From the NCBI RefSeq assembly GCF_016859125.1, contig NZ_CP069338.1:2232001-2296000 (forward strand): a DNA stretch of 64,000 nt, written 5' to 3'. Positions 17,603-25,832 of the stretch are shown here, one piece after another (the first letter of the stretch is position 1; each line of letters opens with the position of its first letter). The position numbers were made by a program, and so were the translations under genes. The stretch comes from Archangium violaceum (GTDB taxonomy: Bacteria > Myxococcota > Myxococcia > Myxococcales > Myxococcaceae). The notes beneath the pieces are model-generated. The model searched no databases. It saw nothing but the letters and a program-made list of their open reading frames with translations, and was not told where the DNA came from.

Positions 17603-18667
17603 GTGAACGACTGGACGCCCAGGCTCAATTCCACCACCGCGCTCGCCAGGCTTCCTTTGACCCCCGAGGAAGGCTTCGTCCTCTCGCGCCTGGACGGCGC
17701 CACGCCCGTGCGGCACCTGACGGCCCTCACCGGACTCCCTCCCGAGCGCATCCAGGCCATTCTGACGCGCCTCGTCGAACACGGCGCCGTGCTCCCCGCG
17801 CCCACCAGCGCCTCCGCGCCCACCCCCTCCGCGACCACGCCCCGGAGCGCCGCACCGCCCCAGCAGGAGGAGTCCTCGGAGGAAGAAGGCGAGCCACTCC
17901 TGGTGGACGGCGAGGAGACCCTGACCCCCGAGGAGGACGCTCCCGAGGAAGACGCCTCGGCCGAGGCCGCCGCGGGCAACTGGAGGCAGCTCTTCGAGCG
18001 ACGGTTACACCCCCTCCCGGAGGACGAGCGAGCAAGCCTCGCCCGCTCCGCCGAGGAGCCGGAGCTGTCCGCCTTCTGCTTCGACCCGGTGCCGGCGGTC
18101 ATCAAGTCCGTGCTGGAGAACATGCGGGTGGGCCTGGGGCACGCGCGGCTCATCGCGCGGCACCACCACAACCCGGTGGGACTGGAGGCGCTCTGTGGCC
18201 GGGCGGCCTTCGCCTCGGATGTGGGAGTGCGCCGGTGGCTGGTGCGCAACCCGCAGTTGCCCTCGGGGCTCTACCGCCGCCTGTGGAGTGGCCGCCGCCT
18301 GCTGGAGCAGTACAAGGTGGCGATGGACCGGGACGTGCCCGAGGGCACCCGCCGCACCGCGCGCGAGGTGATGCGCACGCGCTTCAACACCGCGCCCGCC
18401 GAGGAGCGCGTGGAGCTCATCATCAACACCGAGGGGAGGGTACTGGCCTCGCTGGTGGGGCTGGGGGTGGACGGCAAGACGGCGGCGCTGTTGTGCGGGC
18501 GCACCTACCGCTCGCCCATGCTCATCCAGAACATCGCGCGCTGGAGCGCGGCCCCACCGGTGCTCATCGCGCACCTGCTCAAGCAGGAGGCCGTGAGGAG
18601 ACAGCCGCAGCTGCGCATGCTGTTGCAGCGCCACCCCAATGCCCCCGCGGACGCGCGCCGCGGGTAG
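17603..18667 (+). CDS. myxobacterial protein with N-terminal winged-helix-like module and helical repeats
   Basis: A 354-residue cytoplasmic protein. The N-terminal 70 residues (LTPEEGFVLSRLDGATPVRHL, then LPPERIQAILTRLVEHGAV) match a short winged-helix-like module common at the N-termini of many myxobacterial proteins. An acidic, probably disordered linker follows (about 75-150, rich in E/P/A). The C-terminal 200 residues are helical and look like degenerate HEAT-type repeats (ARLIARHHHNPVGLEAL, RRWLVRNPQLPSGLYRRLW, ILINTEGRVLASLVGLG-like segments). No enzyme motif is seen; a scaffold role is inferred. GTG 17603 is preceded by GCGGGAGGACG; in-frame ATGs at 17504 and 17552 lack such a site. 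Confidence 0.62.
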   Translation: MNDWTPRLNSTTALARLPLTPEEGFVLSRLDGATPVRHLTALTGLPPERIQAILTRLVEHGAVLPAPTSASAPTPSATTPRSAAPPQQEESSEEEGEPLLVDGEETLTPEEDAPEEDASAEAAAGNWRQLFERRLHPLPEDERASLARSAEEPELSAFCFDPVPAVIKSVLENMRVGLGHARLIARHHHNPVGLEALCGRAAFASDVGVRRWLVRNPQLPSGLYRRLWSGRRLLEQYKVAMDRDVPEGTRRTAREVMRTRFNTAPAEERVELIINTEGRVLASLVGLGVDGKTAALLCGRTYRSPMLIQNIARWSAAPPVLIAHLLKQEAVRRQPQLRMLLQRHPNAPADARRG

Positions 18668-18789
18668 CGCCGGGTACGAGGGACATGAGGCAGGTTCTAC
18701 GAGTTCCCGGAGCACGCGGAGACGGTGTGGATGGCGAGCCGGGCTTCGCCTGCCATCGCAGGACCGCCCACGAGCCCTGGAGGTGCGAG

Positions 18790-19224
18790 TCACTCGAAGA
18801 TGCGGCCCTCGAGCGCCTCGATGGCGGCGCGCACCTCCGTCGGCACGGGCACCTTCTGGTAGGTGGGGTACTGCAGGGTGACGAGCACCGCGCCACCGCG
18901 CGCGTAGCGCACCCCACTCTGGGCATCCTCCACCGCGTACTCCATGGTGATGCTCGTGGTGCCGATGCGCGTGACGCGCGCGCCCACCACCAGCTCCGCC
19001 GGGAAGACGACGGGGCGCAGGTACTCCGCGTTCGTCGCCGCGACGATGGGGCCCACGCCGCCCTCGGGCTTCTGCATCTCCGGGCTCACCAGCCCCACCC
19101 GATTCATGTAGGCGATACGGGCCGACTCGAACCAGGTGAAGTAGCGCGCGTTGTTCACGTGTCCGTACGCGTCCATCTCGCTCCAATGGATGGGGAAGCG
19201 CACGGTGATGGGGAAGTCGTTCAT
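18790..19224 (-). CDS. acyl-CoA thioesterase, 4HBT hotdog family
   Basis: A 144-residue hotdog-fold thioesterase. The catalytic signature is SEMDAYGHVNNARYFTWFES, where the Asp of D-x-x-G-H acts in 4-hydroxybenzoyl-CoA-type thioesterases. It continues with PIVAATNAEYLRPVVFPAEL and TSITMEYAVEDAQSG, both typical strands. It should hydrolyse a medium- or short-chain acyl-CoA in the cytoplasm; the acyl chain is unknown. ATG 19224 is the family-consistent start; GTG 19242 would add six residues. It stands alone and is divergent from the phosphoesterase gene. Confidence 0.87.
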   Translation of the reverse strand: MNDFPITVRFPIHWSEMDAYGHVNNARYFTWFESARIAYMNRVGLVSPEMQKPEGGVGPIVAATNAEYLRPVVFPAELVVGARVTRIGTTSITMEYAVEDAQSGVRYARGGAVLVTLQYPTYQKVPVPTEVRAAIEALEGRIFE

Positions 19225-19353
19225 GGAACGGCCATGCACCACGGCCCGGGCCCCTCGGCAACCGGAATCGTCCGCTCGCCCGCTCGCTCGGAGAGCGGGC
19301 TCGGAAGTTCGCGGAGTTGACCGGAACTCGGGCCTGGGGGACCGTCACGCACA

Positions 19354-21213
19354 GTGACACAGCACGAGCCTGGTACCGCCAAGAAGCCGCAATCTCCGGA
19401 GACGCACGAAGAGCCCTCCCGCGACTTCACCCTCCACGACGTCGGCCCCAGCGACACCGGGACCGCGACGAAGCCCCGGCAGCACGCGGACATGGTGCGC
19501 TGGCTCCACCCGGGCATGCTCATCCGCACCGGCCTGGACGCGCTGGTGGCCGCCGTCTTCGGTGCTCGCGCGGACCACCGGCTCATCGAGGCCGTGGTGC
19601 GCCCGCAGCCGCCCTACTTCGACTACTCGGAGGAGTCCCCCGACGAGGACTTCTGGCTGGACTACGTGGCGGACACCGGTGACGGGTGGAACTCCACCTA
19701 CGCCGTGGCGCGGTTGATGGCGCTGCCCTCGCTCGAGGTGAAGGACCCCGAGAACCAGTCCCACACGCTCGAGCGCGGGCGCATCCTCGTGCTCGGCGGA
19801 GACCAGGTGTACCCGGGCGCCAGCCGCGACACGTACGAGGAGCGTCTGGTGCTGCCGTACGAGGAGGCCATGGCGCGCACGAAGGCGCCCAGCCCGGACC
19901 TGTTCGCCATCCCCGGCAACCACGACTGGTACGACGGGCTGGCCGCCTTCATGCGGCTGTTCTGCGCCAACCGCTGGGTGGCGGGACGGCGCACGCGCCA
20001 GAGCCGCAGCTACTTCGCCCTCAAGCTCCCACACGGGTGGTGGCTCATCGGCACGGACGTGCAGCTCGACAGCGACATCGACGTGCCCCAGGTCGAGTAC
20101 TTCCGTCAGGTGGCCACGCACATGAAGCAGGGGGACCGCATCATCCTCTGCAACGCCGAGCCCGCGTGGATCCTCGCGGCAGCCTCCAAGCGGCGCCGCG
20201 GCTACCTGGAGAACAACCTCGAGTACCTCCAGGAGAAGGTGTTCGGCCGGCGCATCTGCCTCTTCCTCGCGGGCGACCTGCACCACTACCGGCGGCACGA
20301 GGGCCCCGATGGCCGGCATAAAATCACCGCGGGCGGCGGAGGGGCCTTCCTCGCGCCCACCCATGCTCCGGCGGCGCCGCGGCTGCGCGATGGGTACGTG
20401 CAGAAGAAGAGCTTCCCGGACGAGAAGACCTCTCGGGAGCTGGCGCGCCAGAACCTCCTCCTCATCCGCCACAGCCCGCTCTTCGGGCTGATGACGGGCG
20501 CGCTCTACCTGCTGCTCGCGCTGGCGACGTACACGGAGCTCGGCGCCTTCGGCCTGTCGGACTACAAGGAAGCCGTCAGCGCGGTGGCCTCCTCGGTGGT
20601 GACCCGCCCGTGGTCACTGACGCTGGGGCTGGCCACCCTCGGTGGGCTGATGGGGTTCGCGGACAAGGCCTTCGGACGCTGGCGCCTGCTGGTCGGCGGA
20701 CTGCACGGCCTGGCGCACATCCTCGCCGCGTTCTTCGTGGCGTGGGGCTCGGTGTACTTCACCGTCAGCGTGCTGGGCTTCTGTCCCGAGGTGATACAGA
20801 GCAACGCATCGCTGGTCCCCGGGGTCGCCCTGTGCTCGGCCGGATGGAAACACGTGTGGGCCAAGTTCTTCCTGAGCTCACTCTTCACCTTCGTGGGCGG
20901 ATTCCTCGTCGGGCCCTTCATCATGGGCCTGTACCTGATGGTGAGCGTCAACGGCTTCGAGGCCCACTCCAACGAGGCCTTCATCTCGCTGGCCATCCCC
21001 GACTGGAAGAACTTCCTGCGGCTGCGCATCGACAAGGACGGGCAGCTCACCGTGTTCCCCGTGGGCCTCGAGCGCGTGCCTCGCAAGTGGAAGGAGACGC
21101 ACGCCGGCCCCTACGCGCCCGCCTATGAGCCCGATGACCCCCAGGCCACCGAGCCCCGGCTCATCGAGGCCCCCGTGCACGTGGTGCCCCGGAAACGCGG
21201 CTCAGTCCCATAG
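19354..21213 (+). CDS. membrane-anchored metallophosphoesterase
   Basis: A 619-residue protein with a cytoplasmic calcineurin-like phosphoesterase domain followed by membrane helices. Metal-binding motifs are ADTGDGWNS (about 107), LVLGGDQVYPG (about 146-155), IPGNHDWYDG (about 187-195) and LAGDLHHYRRHE (about 308). After about residue 375 come at least four hydrophobic segments (FGLMTGALYLLLALATY, WSLTLGLATLGGLMGFA, LAHILAAFFVAWGSVYF, TFVGGFLVGPFIMGLYL). The substrate is unknown. The start is GTG 19354. The last 12 bases overlap the convergent redoxin gene. Confidence 0.87.
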   Translation: MTQHEPGTAKKPQSPETHEEPSRDFTLHDVGPSDTGTATKPRQHADMVRWLHPGMLIRTGLDALVAAVFGARADHRLIEAVVRPQPPYFDYSEESPDEDFWLDYVADTGDGWNSTYAVARLMALPSLEVKDPENQSHTLERGRILVLGGDQVYPGASRDTYEERLVLPYEEAMARTKAPSPDLFAIPGNHDWYDGLAAFMRLFCANRWVAGRRTRQSRSYFALKLPHGWWLIGTDVQLDSDIDVPQVEYFRQVATHMKQGDRIILCNAEPAWILAAASKRRRGYLENNLEYLQEKVFGRRICLFLAGDLHHYRRHEGPDGRHKITAGGGGAFLAPTHAPAAPRLRDGYVQKKSFPDEKTSRELARQNLLLIRHSPLFGLMTGALYLLLALATYTELGAFGLSDYKEAVSAVASSVVTRPWSLTLGLATLGGLMGFADKAFGRWRLLVGGLHGLAHILAAFFVAWGSVYFTVSVLGFCPEVIQSNASLVPGVALCSAGWKHVWAKFFLSSLFTFVGGFLVGPFIMGLYLMVSVNGFEAHSNEAFISLAIPDWKNFLRLRIDKDGQLTVFPVGLERVPRKWKETHAGPYAPAYEPDDPQATEPRLIEAPVHVVPRKRGSVP

Positions 21214-21663
21214 CGGCGCGGAGCACTCGCCGCACTGGCGCTGCGCCAGGTCCAACCACTCCAGGGCCTCGCCGAGCACCTCCGCCGCGCTCCGGCCGTG
21301 CACATCCAGCACCCGGTAGAGCTCGCCGAAGCGGTTGGCCACCGCCAGCACCGCCGTCCCGGGCACGCGCCCGAAGCGCTCCGCGAGCTTCCACGTCACC
21401 GCGCCCTCCGGGTCCAACAGCGCCCCGGGCAACAGCGGCTCTCCGGGCCGTCCGGGCATCACCACGCTGAAGGCCTCGACCTCCTCCTGGCGCCACCCGG
21501 GCGCCCGTGCCATCAGCTCGCGGTGGAGCCCCTGACAGGCATCACAGTTGGCGTGCAGCAGCGCCACCAGCATCTCCCGCCGCTGCCATGCATCGCGCGT
21601 CCCACGCGGATGACCGTCCTCGGACTCGAGTTGGAACAGGGGGATGTCTCGTCGCAGCGGCAT
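21202..21663 (-). CDS. thioredoxin-fold redoxin-like protein
   Basis: A 153-residue cytoplasmic protein with a thioredoxin-like layout: MPLRRDIPLFQLESEDG at the start, REMLVALLHANCDACQGLH with a CDAC redox motif after the first central strand, LLDPEGAVTWKLAERFGRVP, and TAVLAVANRFGELYRVLDVHG near the end. It resembles AhpC/TSA-type proteins but lacks the PxxxTxxC peroxidase signature, so thiol-disulfide exchange is more likely than peroxide reduction (inference). AGGAGGTGGCCC precedes ATG 21663. Two further cysteines near the C-terminus (CGEC) form a second possible redox or metal pair. Confidence 0.68.
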   Translation of the reverse strand: MPLRRDIPLFQLESEDGHPRGTRDAWQRREMLVALLHANCDACQGLHRELMARAPGWRQEEVEAFSVVMPGRPGEPLLPGALLDPEGAVTWKLAERFGRVPGTAVLAVANRFGELYRVLDVHGRSAAEVLGEALEWLDLAQRQCGECSAPLWD

Positions 21664-21789
21664 GGGCCACCTCCTCTCCTTCGATAACACCCGGCCCCCC
21701 CACCGAATCCCACATCCACTCCAGCCCGGAAATGTCGGGAAACAGCTGGATCAGCAGCGCGTTGGTCCGTTTTCGTGTAAAATTATGAC

Positions 21790-22464
21790 ATGACTGGCTT
21801 CTCACTCTCCGTGAATCCTCGTTTTACCCTCGCCTGCCTGCTGGCCGCATGCGTGGCCCTGGGGGGTACGGGGTGTGCCACGACCTCACGGGCAAGCACC
21901 TCCCCGCTTCCCGCGCCGGAGCCGATCGCCGAGTCCACGCCGGCCCCGGCGCCCGAGCCCCAGCCGACTCCAGCACCCGTCGCCAAGGCCGGGAAGCCCA
22001 AGGCCGGGAAGCGGGCCGTGCCTCGAAGCACCCCCGAGGTGAAGGCCGAGACGAAGACGCCCGTGGCGGCGAGGACACCCGTGGCGGCGAGGACGCCCGT
22101 GGCGGCGAGGACGCCCGAGCTGAGACGGCCGCAGATGGACGGAGCGAACGCGTCGCTGGGAGCCACGCCCTCGCAGCCCGTGCCCTTCGAGCCCGGGGGA
22201 ATGACGCGCCCCCAGCGGGTGAGCGGGAGGGAGCCGCAGCTCACCTCGGAGGCCCGTGCCGAGCGCGTGCGCGGTACCGCATTGGTGCGCTGCGTGGTGA
22301 CACGCGAGGGCCAGGTGACGAACTGCCGGTTGCTCAATGGCCTGCCCCACATGGAGCAGGAGCTGCTCGAGGCGCTGTCCACCTGGCGCGTCACGCCCGT
22401 GATGGCGCAGGGCAAGCCGATCGACGTGGACTACACCTTCGTCGTCCGCATCCCCGCGGGGTGA
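21790..22464 (+). CDS. lipoprotein with TonB C-terminal-like domain
   Basis: A 224-residue protein. The leader ends CVALGGTGCATT (lipobox GTGC). A Pro/Ala/Lys-rich spacer (about 35-120) contains three tandem VAARTP units. The C-terminal 75 residues (LTSEARAERVRGTALVRCVV, then TREGQVTNCRLLNGLPHMEQ and a DVDYTFVVRI end) match the TonB C-terminal fold seen in energy transducers and AgmX/PglI-like myxobacterial proteins. A lipid anchor in place of a membrane helix makes classical TonB function doubtful. No ribosome site precedes ATG 21790; TAAAAT lies about eight bases upstream, compatible with a leaderless message. Confidence 0.72.
   Translation: MTGFSLSVNPRFTLACLLAACVALGGTGCATTSRASTSPLPAPEPIAESTPAPAPEPQPTPAPVAKAGKPKAGKRAVPRSTPEVKAETKTPVAARTPVAARTPVAARTPELRRPQMDGANASLGATPSQPVPFEPGGMTRPQRVSGREPQLTSEARAERVRGTALVRCVVTREGQVTNCRLLNGLPHMEQELLEALSTWRVTPVMAQGKPIDVDYTFVVRIPAG
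22060..22113 (+). repeat. 18-bp tandem repeat, three copies, inside the TonB-like gene
   Basis: The unit CCCGTGGCGGCGAGGACG occurs three times end to end, with one A/G difference, and encodes PVAART. The repeat keeps the frame and lies in the flexible spacer between lipid anchor and TonB-like domain, so copy-number change would alter spacer length without breaking the protein. Confidence 0.8.
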
Positions 22465-22607
22465 ACCGGACGCCGGGGAAGGAATGGCGGGCCCGCTTAC
22501 GCGGGACCTGTCGTCGCTCCCCAGGATGATGAAGCATCTCCATCTCCGTCCCGGGGACCTCGCCGGCCGGGTGGCACGAGGGAGAATGCGGCGTTAAACC
22601 TGCCGCC

Positions 22608-23711
22608 ATGTCCAAGGGTTCCGTCTTCGGTGGGAAGGCCCACGGTCCGCGCCTCGAGCGCATGCGTGCATCACCCCGTTTCCGCGACGGGGTCTTCAAG
22701 AACACCGCGCCGGTGGGCCCCGGGCTCAAACCCGGCACCACGTTCTCGACGATGAGCGAGTACCTGCGCGGTGGCAGGGACCGGACCCCTCCCGCGCCCC
22801 TGCCGTCCGAGAGTCCGCTCGCGACGTGGGCGCGGCCGGTGGACACGGGACTGCGCGCGACGTGGCTCGGACACTCGACGGTGCTCATCGAGATCGACGG
22901 GCTGCGCGTGCTCACGGACCCCGTCTGGGGCGAGCGCGCCTCGCCCATGTCCTTCGCGGGGCCGAAGCGCTTCCATCCGGTGCCGGTGACGCTCTCGCAG
23001 CTGCCGCCGCTGGACGCGGTCATCGTCTCGCACGACCACTACGACCACCTCGACTACCCGACGATCCTCGAGCTGGCGCGGACGGACGTGCCCTTCTACA
23101 CGTCGCTCGGCGTGGGCGCGCACCTGGAGGCGTGGGGCATCGCTCCGGAGCGGATCACCGAACTGGACTGGTGGGAGTCCGCCATGCTCCCGCGCGGAGA
23201 GCTGCGCATCACCGCCGCGCCCTCGCAGCACTTCTCCGGCCGCGGCATGGCGGATCGCAACCGCACGCTCTGGTCCTCGTTCGTCATCGAGAGCCCGAAG
23301 CACAAGGTCTTCTTCAGCGGCGACACGGGGCTCACTCCGGAGTACGGCGACATCCGTCAGAGGCTCGGGCCGTTCGACCTGGTGATGCTGGAGGTGGGCG
23401 CGTACCACCCGGCGTGGGGCCACATCCACCTGGGGCCGGAGAACGCGCTGAAGGCGCTGGAGCTGCTCGGCGGCGGTGCGTTCCTTCCGGTGCACTGGGG
23501 CACGTTCAACCTCGCCCTCCACGCGTGGGACGAGCCGGCGGAGACGCTCGTGCGGCTCGGGCAGGAGCAGCGGGTGCGGCTGGTGATGCCGAGGCTGGGA
23601 ACGCCGGTGGAGCCGTCGCGGGTGGAGAGCGTGGAGCCGTGGTGGCGCTCCGTCCGCGCCGCCAGCGAGAGCGAGCCGCCCCTGACGAGCGCCGCGGAGC
23701 CCACGAGCTGA
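22608..23711 (+). CDS. MBL-fold hydrolase, NAPE-PLD/UlaG-like
   Basis: A 367-residue metallo-beta-lactamase-fold protein. After a basic leader comes RATWLGHSTVLIEIDGLRVL, LTDPVWGERASPMSF, the zinc motif VIVSHDHYDHLDY, then APSQHFSGRG, VFFSGDTGLTPEYGDI and LEVGAYHPAWGHIHLGPENA, ending with LPVHWGTFNLALHAWDEP. These match the NAPE-hydrolysing phospholipase D-like branch, which cleaves phosphodiesters in lipids. In bacteria the substrate is usually unproven. No signal peptide is seen. The ribosome site is weak. Confidence 0.85.
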   Translation: MSKGSVFGGKAHGPRLERMRASPRFRDGVFKNTAPVGPGLKPGTTFSTMSEYLRGGRDRTPPAPLPSESPLATWARPVDTGLRATWLGHSTVLIEIDGLRVLTDPVWGERASPMSFAGPKRFHPVPVTLSQLPPLDAVIVSHDHYDHLDYPTILELARTDVPFYTSLGVGAHLEAWGIAPERITELDWWESAMLPRGELRITAAPSQHFSGRGMADRNRTLWSSFVIESPKHKVFFSGDTGLTPEYGDIRQRLGPFDLVMLEVGAYHPAWGHIHLGPENALKALELLGGGAFLPVHWGTFNLALHAWDEPAETLVRLGQEQRVRLVMPRLGTPVEPSRVESVEPWWRSVRAASESEPPLTSAAEPTS

Positions 23712-23717
23712 GCGGCG

Positions 23718-24170
23718 TCACTCCCCCGGAGGCAGGGGCGTGTACGTGCCGCCCCGGGACTCCACGGCCTGCCGCACGGCCTGCTCGAACTCCGCCCGGG
23801 CGGTGAACATGCGGATGCCCCCCAGCTTGATGCCGGCCATCGTCACGCCCATCTCGACGAGGCTCGAGCCGATCAGCACGCTGAGGGAGCTGAGCCGGGG
23901 CGCGACGCGCAGACCCAGGTCCGTCAGCTCGGTCCGGGCGTCCGTGGTGTAGAGCGCCATGGCCTCCCAGTCATGGAAGATGTCCACCTTCTGCCGGTTG
24001 CGGGAGATGAGCTCGTCGACGGCCGTCACGACGATCCGGGAGAACGCGGAGTCGAACAGGGGCCCGCGGAACCTCAACACGAGGACATGGAGGGCGGGGC
24101 TCCACAGGCGCAGCTCTCCATTGGTGGAGGTCCACGTCCGGGTTCCATTCGCGAGCGACCTGATGAGCAT
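23718..24170 (-). CDS. STAS-like protein of unknown function
   Basis: A 150-residue cytoplasmic protein. The first half (ELRLWSPALHVLVLRFRG, then AFSRIVVTAVDELISRNRQ and KVDIFHDWEAMALYTTDARTE) follows the strand-helix-strand order of STAS/SpoIIAA-like folds, often found in myxobacterial single-domain proteins. The second half includes LSVLIGSSLVEMGVTMAG and a C-terminal helix with AEFEQAVRQAVESRGG. No phosphorylatable serine can be assigned. Fold assignment is an inference from pattern. It is convergent with the MBL gene (six-base gap) and lies 33 bases downstream of the MocR gene on the same strand. Confidence 0.6.
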   Translation of the reverse strand: MLIRSLANGTRTWTSTNGELRLWSPALHVLVLRFRGPLFDSAFSRIVVTAVDELISRNRQKVDIFHDWEAMALYTTDARTELTDLGLRVAPRLSSLSVLIGSSLVEMGVTMAGIKLGGIRMFTARAEFEQAVRQAVESRGGTYTPLPPGE

Positions 24171-24203
24171 GGTGGGGCGCGCAGTATGGCAGCGAGCGCC
24201 CTG

Positions 24204-25643
24204 TCACGCGAGACTGCGCGCGAGACTCCCCAGGGTGGCCAGGGCGCCCTCCAGCCGCGGGGACCAGGGGAAGCCACAATTCAGGCGGATGAAGTTGCCG
24301 TAGCGCCGCTGCGCCGAGAAGATGGGGCCGGGCGCGATGCTGATGCCCGCCTCCAGTGCCCGCGAGTGCAGCACCAGCGCGTCCACCTTGCGCGGCAGCT
24401 CCACCCAGACCAGGGGGCCTCCCTCGGGCCGGGTCACGCGCGTGCCCTCGGGGAAGTGTCCACCAATGGCCTCCACCATCCGCTGCACCTGCGAGGCGAG
24501 TTGCTTGCGCAGCGAGCGCAGGTGTCGGTCATACCCGCCGTCGCGAAGGAAGGCGGTGATGGCGAGCTGGGGCAGCGTGGGCGTGGCCACCGTCTGCGCG
24601 AACTTGAGCAGCTCCACCTTCTCCCGGAAGCGCCCCGGGGCCACCCAGCCCACCCGGTAGCCCGGCGCCAGCGTCTTGGAGAAGGAGCCGCACAGCAGCA
24701 CGAGGCCCTCCTTGTCGTGGGCCTTCGCCGGCCTGGGGCGCCGCGGGCCGAAGTGTAGATCCCCGTAGATGTCGTCCTCGATGAGGGGGATGCCCCGGGC
24801 GGCGAGCATCTCCACCAGCCGCTGACGGTTCTCCTCCGGCATGCAGCTGCCCAGCGGGTTGCTGAAGCTGGGCACCACCAGCACCGCGGCCACCTTGCGC
24901 TTCTTCAGCGTGGCCTCCAGCGCGTCCAGCTCCATGCCGTGGCGCGGGTGGCTCGGAATCTCCAGCGCGCGCAGCCCCTGCGCTTCGATGGCCTGCAGCG
25001 CGCCGTAGTAGGCGGGGGACTCGATGGCCACGGAGTCACCGGTGCGGGCCACCGCGAACAGGCTCAGGTGCACCGCCTCCGAGGCCCCGCACGTCATCAC
25101 GAAGTCCTCCGGCGCGAGCGGGCATCCCCAATCCAGCGAACGGCGCGCCACCTGCTGCCGCATCACCAGACATCCCGGGGGCATGTCGTAGTCGATGGCC
25201 ACCTCGCCGGACTCGCGGGCCAGGAGGGACAGCTCGCGGTTGAGGCGCCGGGTGGGCAGCAGCGCCGGAGAGGGAGCCGCCGCCCCGAGGGGAATGATGC
25301 CCGGGTCGCTCACCGCGCGGTACACCCGGGCCACCAACGCGCTCACGCTCACGGGCGAGGCCGTGCCCGAGGGTTGGGACACCTGGGGCTCGGCGGGCAG
25401 GGGGCGCTCGCGCCGGCGCACGTAGTGCCCGGACTGGGGCCGCGTCTCGATGAGCCCCATCGACTCCAGGTGCAGGTAGGCCTGCAGCACCGTGGACACG
25501 CTCACCCGCTCGCTCGAGCTGAGCTGGCGCACCGAGGGCAACCGGTCCCCCGCCCGCAGCGTGCCCGCCGCGATGGCGTCGCCGAGCCGCTCGGCCACCT
25601 GCTCGTACAACCTCGACTTGTGCGCCGCGCTCGCCTGCCTCAT
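24204..25643 (-). CDS. MocR-type regulator (GntR HTH fused to aminotransferase)
   Basis: A 479-residue transcription regulator of the MocR/GabR type. Residues 1-75 are a GntR winged helix (LYEQVAERLGDAIAAGTLRAG then RLPSVRQLSSSERVSVSTVLQ). From about residue 100 it is a fold-type I aminotransferase with the PLP-binding Lys323 in CGSFSKTLAPGYRVGW and VPSFSNPLGSCMPEENR upstream. The enzyme domain senses PLP or an amino compound in characterised relatives. GAGAGGAGGACGCG precedes ATG 25643. It is divergent from a DUF2917-EamA transporter gene 189 bases away, the usual arrangement of a MocR regulator and its target. Confidence 0.9.
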   Translation of the reverse strand: MRQASAAHKSRLYEQVAERLGDAIAAGTLRAGDRLPSVRQLSSSERVSVSTVLQAYLHLESMGLIETRPQSGHYVRRRERPLPAEPQVSQPSGTASPVSVSALVARVYRAVSDPGIIPLGAAAPSPALLPTRRLNRELSLLARESGEVAIDYDMPPGCLVMRQQVARRSLDWGCPLAPEDFVMTCGASEAVHLSLFAVARTGDSVAIESPAYYGALQAIEAQGLRALEIPSHPRHGMELDALEATLKKRKVAAVLVVPSFSNPLGSCMPEENRQRLVEMLAARGIPLIEDDIYGDLHFGPRRPRPAKAHDKEGLVLLCGSFSKTLAPGYRVGWVAPGRFREKVELLKFAQTVATPTLPQLAITAFLRDGGYDRHLRSLRKQLASQVQRMVEAIGGHFPEGTRVTRPEGGPLVWVELPRKVDALVLHSRALEAGISIAPGPIFSAQRRYGNFIRLNCGFPWSPRLEGALATLGSLARSLA

Positions 25644-25832
25644 CGCGTCCTCCTCTCCGAGACCTGTCTCCGCTCCTAACGGGGTGGCCTGTTCCGGCAC
25701 AGATACAGCTGCCCCTCGCGAGGACCAGCACAGTTCGACGGGAGTGAACTGTACTGGTTACAAACGCACCGCGCTGAATCTGTTCCGCTCGTCGCCCGGG
25801 ACGCATGTTGAGTGCTCGAGAGGAGGCGGCAC

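Noticed and set aside
22565-22585. TGGCAC followed by a downstream TGC, considered as a sigma54 promoter for the MBL gene
   Set aside because: Spacing between the GG and GC elements is too long by about three bases and the TTGC part is missing.
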